Positions 1 through 5,222 of a stretch of 5,222 bases of DNA are shown here, in pieces. Source of the DNA: an uncultured bacterium (GTDB lineage: Bacteria > Desulfobacterota > Desulfobulbia > Desulfobulbales > Desulfobulbaceae); NCBI GenBank assembly GCA_903842475.1, contig CAIMMA010000141.1:1-5222 (forward strand), written 5' to 3'. A program made the position numbers and the translations under genes. The stretch's first letter is position 1; each line of letters starts with the position of its first letter. The notes under the pieces were generated by a model, which saw only the letters and a list, made by a program, of their open reading frames with translations, was not told where the DNA came from and made no database searches.

Positions 1-741
1 CGGTTGGCCGCGCGCGGCCGGCAACTGGAAGGGTATAAAAGGCTGAAGAATTTGGAGACGGGCGAGTCGGAGTCTCGCTATATTTCTTATATCATGGCAC
101 TCTCTTGCTTAAATCGTCATATCCCCGTGCTTTCGCAGATGTGCGAATCCGGAACCGCCCACCCCCATGACGCCTATCTGGCGCTGCGGCAGTTAGTGGC
201 CGAACTCTCGACCTTTTCCACCTCGATTGACGTCATGGGCGAGACCTTGAACGGGGAAACGGTGCTGCCCTACAACCATACCACCCTGTGGGACTGCTTC
301 AGTCGTGTGCAAAATGCTGTAGAGATCGCCTTGGCAGATTTCATCACCGGCCCCGAGTACATCATTCCGCTGGAACGGGATGGCGACAGTTTCCTTGCGG
401 AAAAACTGAGCGAGGATGTCTTCCAACCGCGCAATCACTATTACCTGGTGTTCTGGACCTCACTGGATCTGCAACAGATTTTCGAATCACTCGCCCATCT
501 CACCAGGGTCACCTCTCGGTCCTATATGCCGACCATTACCAAACGGGCCCTGGCCGGGATCGAACTCAGTTTCCTGGCCCAACCCCCGCGCGAAGCGATG
601 GGCAATGCCAATAGCTATTTCTTTCGGCTCAATGATACCGATAAACAGTGGGAGTCCGTGGTCAGCGAGCGGTGCCTGGCCATGCAATGGGAGGGAGCGC
701 CCAAAGACCTCAAGGTAGAACTCATGGTAATCAGGAGATAG
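1..741 (+). CDS. tssK: TssK, T6SS baseplate subunit (C-terminal part, 5' truncated)
   Basis: Frame 1 is open from the first base to TAG at 739-741, giving 246 residues. The family is usually about 440-450 aa, so roughly the N-terminal 45% (the phage receptor-binding-like shoulder domain) lies upstream. The TTG at 4-6 is an internal Leu codon, not a start. Family patterns, numbering the fragment from base 1: a helical segment ending in HPHDAYLALRQLVAELSTF (54-72), LPYNH (89-93), and the C-terminal head with KRALAGIELSFLAQPP (181-196), YFFRLND (206-212) and a Trp at 217. In studied T6SSs, TssK is a cytoplasmic trimer joining the baseplate wedges to the cytoplasmic parts of TssL and TssM, with the C-terminal head making that contact. 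Lying 1 nt before tssL fits this role. The head appears intact. Identification is confident; it rests on remembered family patterns, not on a search. Confidence 0.93.
   Translation, partial: RLAARGRQLEGYKRLKNLETGESESRYISYIMALSCLNRHIPVLSQMCESGTAHPHDAYLALRQLVAELSTFSTSIDVMGETLNGETVLPYNHTTLWDCFSRVQNAVEIALADFITGPEYIIPLERDGDSFLAEKLSEDVFQPRNHYYLVFWTSLDLQQIFESLAHLTRVTSRSYMPTITKRALAGIELSFLAQPPREAMGNANSYFFRLNDTDKQWESVVSERCLAMQWEGAPKDLKVELMVIRR
733..738 (+). promoter_or_regulatory. Ribosome binding site for tssL
   Basis: AGGAGA lies 4 nt before the ATG at 743 and inside the last codons of tssK, directly against its TAG stop. The spacing is on the short side. The overlap with the tssK end suggests translational coupling, so that TssK and TssL are made together. 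It supports 743 as the tssL start. Confidence 0.7.
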
Positions 742-742
742 T

Positions 743-1423
743 ATGCGGCTTGTTGACTGCTTCTTAAAACCTCTTGCATACGCGGCCTACCTTGGCGGCC
801 TCGGCGACGATGCGGCTGTCACCATGCCGCAGGCAACCATAAACATCCACCGCCTGCTTGCTGAAAGTGAAAAAATGGCGAATCAGGCAGGCTTTGTCCA
901 GCAGGAATACAATGAAGCCCGTTTTGCCGTCTGCGCCTGGATTGACGAGACCATCCTTAACTCGGACTGGCCGGAGCGAGACCAGTGGCTGGGGGCGTTG
1001 CTGCAGCGGATGTTCTACGCCACCAACAGGGCTGGAGAAGAATTTTATACGAGAATGCAGAATCTGAGCGAATCCGACGTCCAGGTGCTTGAGGTGTTTC
1101 ACCACTGCCTTGCGCTGGGCTTCAAGGGGCGCTATTTCTCGCCGGAAATGGCAGACGAACTGGAGGCGATCAAAAAGCGCGAGTTTTCAAGGCCGCTCAT
1201 GGATACTGTCCTGGTCGCGGCCGACACTCAGGGGAAATTCTTCCCCGAGGCATATCTCCAAAAGGCGGTGCCCCGACGACGTAATCTGCCCCGCGTTGCC
1301 TTGTCGTACGTCACCTTGTTCATGATCCTGGCCCCGCTTCTTTTCCTTACGCTGACCTATTTTTCTTATAGCAAGCTGCTTGACGGCATGGTTGAAAACA
1401 TGATCCATCTGGAGGCGAAATAG
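743..1423 (+). CDS. tssL: TssL (DotU/IcmH family), T6SS inner-membrane complex protein
   Basis: A complete 226-aa protein. The ATG at 743 is supported by AGGAGA just upstream and by a typical family opening (D5, then KPLAYAAYL). The cytoplasmic hook-shaped helical domain (about 1-180) carries the DotU hallmark FAVCAWIDETILNSDW (61-76) and a second conserved block, LEVFHHCLALGFKGRYFS (116-133). A basic patch, PRRR (177-180), precedes one hydrophobic helix at about 185-208, followed by a short periplasmic tail of about 18 residues ending at TAG. TssL is a C-tail-anchored inner-membrane protein; its cytoplasmic domain binds TssK and TssM during assembly of the membrane complex and baseplate. No OmpA-like peptidoglycan-binding extension follows the helix, so this is the short form rather than an 'evolved' TssL. 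It sits 1 nt after tssK and 1 nt before tssM, matching its partners. Nothing suggests damage: the family blocks are in order and the length is normal. Confidence 0.95.
   Translation: MRLVDCFLKPLAYAAYLGGLGDDAAVTMPQATINIHRLLAESEKMANQAGFVQQEYNEARFAVCAWIDETILNSDWPERDQWLGALLQRMFYATNRAGEEFYTRMQNLSESDVQVLEVFHHCLALGFKGRYFSPEMADELEAIKKREFSRPLMDTVLVAADTQGKFFPEAYLQKAVPRRRNLPRVALSYVTLFMILAPLLFLTLTYFSYSKLLDGMVENMIHLEAK
1411..1415 (+). promoter_or_regulatory. Ribosome binding site for tssM
   Basis: GGAGG sits 9 nt before the ATG at 1425, inside the last codons of tssL (stop TAG at 1421-1423). Strength and spacing are good. It fixes the tssM start and suggests coupling with tssL translation. Confidence 0.75.
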
Positions 1424-1424
1424 C

Positions 1425-4400
1425 ATGAAACTGCTGCTTAAATGCCTCAAATTTCTCCTCATCTGTACCGTTATCATCGGCGTGCTGTTTGGCGCGTTCT
1501 GGATGACGCACATCAAAGGTTGGCCACTCTGGAGCGGGGCCTCGCTGATCCTGCTCTGCATTGGGCTGGTGCTTGGCTGGTATGGACTGAAAAAATTGCT
1601 GATCAGGCGCCGGGAAAAGCAGTTTGTCAAACAGGTGGTTGAACAGGGCGCGTCGCTCACCGATGTTGCCGACAGCCGTTCGATGGAGCATCTTTTGAGC
1701 CTTGAAAGACAGTGGGCCGATGCTCTCGCGCTGCTTAAAGCCTCACATCTGGCCAAGCAGGGGGATCCTCTGTACGTACTGCCATGGTACATGGTGCTGG
1801 GGACCCCTGGCAGCGGCAAATCTTCGGCAATCCGGAGCGCACGGCTCCCCTCCCCTTTCCCCGAGGCTGTAAATCCGGCCGGTTCCGGAACCCGTTTCTG
1901 CGACTGGTGGTTTACCGAACACGCCATCATCCTGGACACTGCCGGTAAATATACAGCTGCCACCATGGCCGCCGCGGACCAGGACGAATGGCAGCGTCTC
2001 CTCACCCTTCTCCTGGCAGCTCGCAAAAAAGAAACGCTCAACGGTCTGGTGGTTACGGTATCCGCTGAGCAACTTTTCGAGTCGGACGGAGACACCCTGG
2101 CCGAAGAGGGGCGCGCAATCAGGCTGCGGATTGATGAATTGATGCGGGTCCTGGGTGCTAAATTCCCGATTTATATTCTGGTCACCAAATGCGATCAGAT
2201 TTACGGCATGGAGCAGCTTGCCAAGAACCTCCCCGGATCGTTTTTCAACCAGCCGATGGGTCTGGTCAACGAAGATCTGACCAGACCGCTGGGCGATGTG
2301 ATCCACCTGACGCTGGACACCATCTGCGAACGACTGCGGGATATGCGATTCATGCTGCTGGACAAAATGCAGGGGGACAAAACCGGTCTGCTGCTGCTTC
2401 CCGAGGAAATCCGCACCCTCCAACCGGGCCTTGAAATTTTTCTGCAGGGGGTCTTCAGGGTCAACCCCTATCAAGAATCGCCCCTGATGCGGGGAATCTT
2501 TTTTTCCAGCGCCCTCCAGAACGGAACATCGATCTCCCGTTATTTGCAGTGCCCCGATACTGCGAATGACGATGCCCCCAAGGCCGGCGCTCCCACTCTG
2601 GCCCCGGTCATCACTAACGATACTGCCGCTATAGTGTTACAAGAGGTCCTTCCCGGGACCAAGCGGAGCCTGTTCCTGTTTGATTTTTTTGACAGGGTGC
2701 TGACCGCTGATCGCTGGCTGAATATTCCGCTCCGCTCGACGCTGCGGCGTTTTCGGGTCAACTGGGGGGTCGGAATGATCGCCTGGTTGGCGATTCTTGG
2801 CGGTGGGTTCGGACTTGCAAGCACCTCGTACATGCTCAACCGGTATGTCATCAACGAATATGTTGCCGAATTCAAGGAGCCAACGCACCTGACCGGCAAC
2901 GTGCTGGAAGATATTTTAATCCTGGATCGGTTCCGAACCATCATCCTCAAGATGGAAGAGAGCAACCGGCGGTGGTGGGTACCGAGATTCGGACTGACCC
3001 AGAGCGAGGTGGCCGTGACTCGTCTCAAGAAGAATTACTGCGACCTGTTCGGTACCGTCTTTTACGATAAAACCATCAACCAAAAGCTGGATGAGAAGTT
3101 AGCAAAGATCACTCCCCAGACGCCAGGCAGGGAACGGGGCGCCTATGTTGCCAATATTGTCAGTCGATTACGTTTTATAAACGCCCGGCTGGAGAAGAAA
3201 GATCTGGATTATATGAAAAAACTGCCGGCGCCATCGGGCGCCTTTCTCGTGCTGCTGGACAGCAGGGTGACGCCTGAACTGGCCCGGCAATATCAGGATA
3301 TTTACCTGTACTATTCGGCCTGGCAGGACGACCTGACCCCTGCGGTCATCAGCAAGCAAAAACTGACCCTATTATTGAATCAGGCCCTTACCGGAAGGTC
3401 TGGGCAATATGACTTGGATTGGGTGCTGGAATGGATCGACAGCACCGAAATGAATCAACGCATCACCTTGCGCTCGTTCTGGGAAGGGAGTGGCGATCTT
3501 GATGATATATTTATAGAACCCTGTTTCACGGTGGCCGGAAAAAAGAAACTGGATGATTTTATAGCCCAGATTTATTCCTTGGTAACCCCCTCTGCAACCC
3601 TGGATGAACAAATCCGATTATTTAATGAGGATTACGAGCATCAGTACATCACTGTCTGGGAAAATTTCGCCAGGGACTTCGCCCAGGGGGAGAATACCTT
3701 TGCGTCCAAGCATGAGAGGTACGTCCAGGCGGCCGCTATCGGCATCGACAAAATTCCTGCCGAAATTTTTATCGAACGAATGGTCAATGAACTGGCACCC
3801 TTTTCAAAGGAGGTGAATATTCCCCCCTGGTTGAAACTTGCCAGAGAACACGAACGAATTCGGGTGCGGGTGCGGGCGGAAGACTTCAACAAACAGGCTG
3901 GCGGTTTCAGTCAGATAGCAGAAGGGGTGGTGGAAAACAGCAAGAACCTGCTCGATTCGGTTATGGCAAAGAAAATCGCCTTGCCGGATAAGGCTAAAAC
4001 CATGTCCTTCCTCGATGCGGTCAAGTCCTATGGGGAATTTCGGAATGCCCTTCAGGATATGGCCAAGGGGATAACCACCGATGCCACCACCATGCGTCTG
4101 GCCGTTGATATGTTTTCCAGCGGTGGTTCCGCCTCAGCGACGCCTCGCAGCGGAGAGTCAGGGGGCGAATCGCCGTCGCAGTTTGCCAAGGTACAGGAAT
4201 CCTATAAATTATTTCAGGCGCAGATGCGGCATGTGGGGGATGATCATATTTACTGGGACCTGGTAAATTCGTCGCTTGAATTCTTCGCCATGATCGCTGC
4301 AAAGCAGGCGGCCTGCTCGTTACAGGACCAGTGGTCTTCGCAGGTTTTATCTGAAACCAACGTTGTCGGCAAAGCCTCCCTGCAGGACTTGATGTTTGGA

Positions 4401-5006
4401 GCGCAGGGACTCGTCTGGAAATTTGTCAAAGGGCCGGCAGCGCCTTTTATCAAGGGAGGTCCGCAAGGATTCCAGCCAGCATCGGTCATGAGCCAACAGA
4501 TTGCATTCAATCCGCAGTTCATCGATTTCATCAACCAAGGCAGTATCAGTCGTCAAGAAATTCAGGAGAACTATACCGTCAATATCAAAGCGTATCCGAT
4601 TCATGTCAACAAGGAGGCAACCCAGAAACCTCAAGCGGTCTTGTTGAGTCTTTCATGCGGGGAGGAATCCCAATCGCTCAACAACATGAATTACCCGGTG
4701 CAGAAATTCTTCAAATGGAATTTGAAGAATTGTGATCAAACGGTTCTGCGTATAAAATTCGATGCCTTGACCTTGGAACAGAAGTTTAGCGGAAGACTGA
4801 GCTTTATCAATTTCCTGTCCGAATTCAAAAACGGTGAGCATAATTTTATTCCGGAGAATTTTCCTGCCTATGAGAATGATCTCAGGGCGATGAACATCCG
4901 GCAGATACGGATTAAATATCGTTTCGAAGGCCACCACGATCTCCTGAACCTGCCCGGATATGCCCCCATGGTGGTTCCACCGATCATAGCGACATGTCAG
5001 CAGTAA
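1425..5006 (+). CDS. tssM: TssM (IcmF family), T6SS membrane complex scaffold with intact P-loop
   Basis: A complete 1193-aa protein, normal for the family (about 1100-1300). Two membrane helices come first (about 8-28 and 38-58), followed by a basic stretch, RRREKQ. The cytoplasmic NTPase-like domain (about 60-446) has Walker A GTPGSGKSS (126-134), DTAG (171-174, Walker B/G3-like) and TKCD (254-257, G4-like). It ends with the IcmF pattern FLFDFFDRVLTADRWL (417-432). A third helix (about 447-469) leads to the periplasmic part (470-1193). That part has the family block ACSLQDQW (963-970), a Ser/Gly-rich linker (about 899-918) and a probable beta-rich end (about 1050-1193). In studied systems TssM spans the inner membrane, binds TssL in the cytoplasm and TssJ in the periplasm, and forms the core of the trans-envelope channel. 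ATPase activity matters in some systems and not in others. The start is fixed by GGAGG at 1411-1415. Membrane and domain limits are by eye. Confidence 0.96.
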   Translation: MKLLLKCLKFLLICTVIIGVLFGAFWMTHIKGWPLWSGASLILLCIGLVLGWYGLKKLLIRRREKQFVKQVVEQGASLTDVADSRSMEHLLSLERQWADALALLKASHLAKQGDPLYVLPWYMVLGTPGSGKSSAIRSARLPSPFPEAVNPAGSGTRFCDWWFTEHAIILDTAGKYTAATMAAADQDEWQRLLTLLLAARKKETLNGLVVTVSAEQLFESDGDTLAEEGRAIRLRIDELMRVLGAKFPIYILVTKCDQIYGMEQLAKNLPGSFFNQPMGLVNEDLTRPLGDVIHLTLDTICERLRDMRFMLLDKMQGDKTGLLLLPEEIRTLQPGLEIFLQGVFRVNPYQESPLMRGIFFSSALQNGTSISRYLQCPDTANDDAPKAGAPTLAPVITNDTAAIVLQEVLPGTKRSLFLFDFFDRVLTADRWLNIPLRSTLRRFRVNWGVGMIAWLAILGGGFGLASTSYMLNRYVINEYVAEFKEPTHLTGNVLEDILILDRFRTIILKMEESNRRWWVPRFGLTQSEVAVTRLKKNYCDLFGTVFYDKTINQKLDEKLAKITPQTPGRERGAYVANIVSRLRFINARLEKKDLDYMKKLPAPSGAFLVLLDSRVTPELARQYQDIYLYYSAWQDDLTPAVISKQKLTLLLNQALTGRSGQYDLDWVLEWIDSTEMNQRITLRSFWEGSGDLDDIFIEPCFTVAGKKKLDDFIAQIYSLVTPSATLDEQIRLFNEDYEHQYITVWENFARDFAQGENTFASKHERYVQAAAIGIDKIPAEIFIERMVNELAPFSKEVNIPPWLKLAREHERIRVRVRAEDFNKQAGGFSQIAEGVVENSKNLLDSVMAKKIALPDKAKTMSFLDAVKSYGEFRNALQDMAKGITTDATTMRLAVDMFSSGGSASATPRSGESGGESPSQFAKVQESYKLFQAQMRHVGDDHIYWDLVNSSLEFFAMIAAKQAACSLQDQWSSQVLSETNVVGKASLQDLMFGAQGLVWKFVKGPAAPFIKGGPQGFQPASVMSQQIAFNPQFIDFINQGSISRQEIQENYTVNIKAYPIHVNKEATQKPQAVLLSLSCGEESQSLNNMNYPVQKFFKWNLKNCDQTVLRIKFDALTLEQKFSGRLSFINFLSEFKNGEHNFIPENFPAYENDLRAMNIRQIRIKYRFEGHHDLLNLPGYAPMVVPPIIATCQQ
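4119..4178 (+). other. Ser/Gly-rich low-complexity linker inside TssM
   Basis: Codons for about residues 899-918 are almost all Ser, Gly, Ala, Thr, Pro and Glu (SGGSASATPRSGESGG and following), between two helical, charged segments (about 840-897 and 919-960). By composition it is a flexible hinge in the periplasmic part, between the middle IcmF-related region and the block containing ACSLQDQW. The boundaries are approximate. Confidence 0.55.
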
Positions 5007-5009
5007 GGA
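5005..5009 (+). promoter_or_regulatory. Ribosome binding site for tssA
   Basis: AAGGA overlaps the TAA stop of tssM (5004-5006) and ends 4 nt before the ATG at 5014. This is a moderate site with short spacing. Its position on the stop codon suggests that ribosomes finishing tssM help start tssA. Confidence 0.6.
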
Positions 5010-5013
5010 CTCT

Positions 5014-5222
5014 ATGAATATCCGTGAACTGGGGCGTTCGCCCATCAATAGCATCCACTCCGCCGGAGATGACATCCGGTACGACCCGCTCTTCGAAGCG
5101 CTGCAGGCTGAGATTGACGCCAAGCCTTCGGCCGGCGCAGGCGGCGTCAACTGGAATAAAGTCGTCGAAATGGCTTCGAATATCCTGGAAACCAGATCCA
5201 AGGATATTCTCGTCGCCTGTTA
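5014..5222 (+). CDS. tssA: TssA family protein, ImpA N-terminal domain (3' truncated)
   Basis: The ATG at 5014 opens a frame that stays open to the window end: 69 full codons plus two bases. The translation shows the ImpA_N signature of TssA: SPINSIHSAGDDIRYDP (9-25), LFEALQAEID (26-35), a short Gly/Ala-rich spacer (about 37-45), then VNWNKVVEMASNILETRSKD (45-64) and ILVAC at the edge, where the family normally continues with a Tyr and Leu. TssA proteins are cytoplasmic. The studied ones bind baseplate and membrane-complex parts early, then guide or cap the growing tail tube and sheath. The variable C-terminal half, which separates the TssA types (long form with ring-forming C-terminus, short form, ImpA-VasJ type), is outside the window, so the type cannot be given. 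It follows tssM by 7 nt and belongs to the same operon. The start is supported by AAGGA upstream and by the conserved motif beginning about ten residues in. Confidence 0.91.
   Translation, partial: MNIRELGRSPINSIHSAGDDIRYDPLFEALQAEIDAKPSAGAGGVNWNKVVEMASNILETRSKDILVAC

Noticed and set aside
6..19. A 14-bp perfect GC palindrome (GGCCGCGCGCGGCC) in tssK
   Set aside because: It lies within codons for Leu-Ala-Ala-Arg-Gly-Arg that fit TssK, is not next to any gene boundary and has no partner copies in the window. Arg/Ala/Gly codons easily produce it by chance.
1187..2095. A 302-codon open frame on the - strand opposite the end of tssL and the start of tssM
   Set aside because: It lies antisense to two clearly recognised genes, has no familiar domain, is Ser/Arg/Cys-rich as expected of a shadow frame, and spans a gene junction. 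The open length is best explained by the codon usage of the real genes.
1743..2474. A 243-codon open frame on the - strand opposite the TssM P-loop domain
   Set aside because: The opposite strand encodes the Walker A, DTAG and TKCD motifs, so that strand is the real one. The antisense product is low in recognisable features.
2481..2505. CCCC-loop-GGGG followed shortly by seven T residues, resembling an intrinsic terminator
   Set aside because: The stem is only 4 bp, four other bases separate it from the T run, and it is inside tssM where the reading frame continues with conserved family sequence (GIFFSSALQNG).
3861..3879. A short tandem repeat of GTGCGG-like units
   Set aside because: Only two to three imperfect copies are present, encoding Arg-Val-Arg-Val-Arg-Ala in frame in tssM. 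This is too short and too ordinary to call a repeat element.
4611..4617. AAGGAGG, a second internal Shine-Dalgarno-like site late in tssM
   Set aside because: It encodes Lys-Glu-Ala in frame, with no ATG, GTG or TTG at a suitable distance in any frame giving a sizeable product.
4653..5201. A 182-codon open frame on the - strand across the tssM-tssA junction
   Set aside because: It is antisense to the conserved end of TssM and the ImpA motif of TssA, has no recognisable motif, and I saw no separate support for a start.

Overview
The window is a gapless piece of a type VI secretion system (T6SS) gene cluster. All genes are on the + strand, in the order tssK (3' part), tssL, tssM, tssA (5' part). 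The first and last genes run off the window edges. Almost every base is coding: the junctions are 1, 1 and 7 nt, each with a purine-rich ribosome binding site just upstream of the next start, so this is very probably one polycistronic transcript. No promoter, terminator, RNA gene, mobile element or CRISPR array is visible.

Layout: 1-741 is the C-terminal ~246 residues of TssK, the baseplate protein that links to the membrane complex. 743-1423 is a complete TssL (DotU/IcmH family, 226 aa) with one C-terminal membrane helix. 1425-5006 is a complete TssM (IcmF family, 1193 aa) with two N-terminal membrane helices, a cytoplasmic NTPase-like domain with intact P-loop motifs, a third membrane helix and a long periplasmic part. 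5014-5222 is the first 69 residues of a TssA-family protein with the ImpA N-terminal signature.

How they work together (established for the family): TssL and TssM, usually with the lipoprotein TssJ, form the trans-envelope membrane complex. TssK docks the phage-like baseplate on the cytoplasmic domains of TssL and TssM. TssA helps baseplate, tail tube and sheath assembly. The window therefore covers the junction between the membrane complex and the contractile tail. TssJ, the sheath, Hcp, VgrG, ClpV and any effectors are not inside it.

Organism: a Gram-negative bacterium, since a T6SS membrane complex needs a double envelope. Base composition looks moderately GC-rich (roughly mid-50s % by eye), with more AT-rich stretches in the last third of tssM. 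The style of the TssM C-terminus resembles, from memory, T6SS clusters of Desulfuromonadales/Desulfobacterota-type bacteria more than the well-studied enterobacterial ones. That is a weak inference. I do not see an undescribed system; the points of interest are details of TssM.
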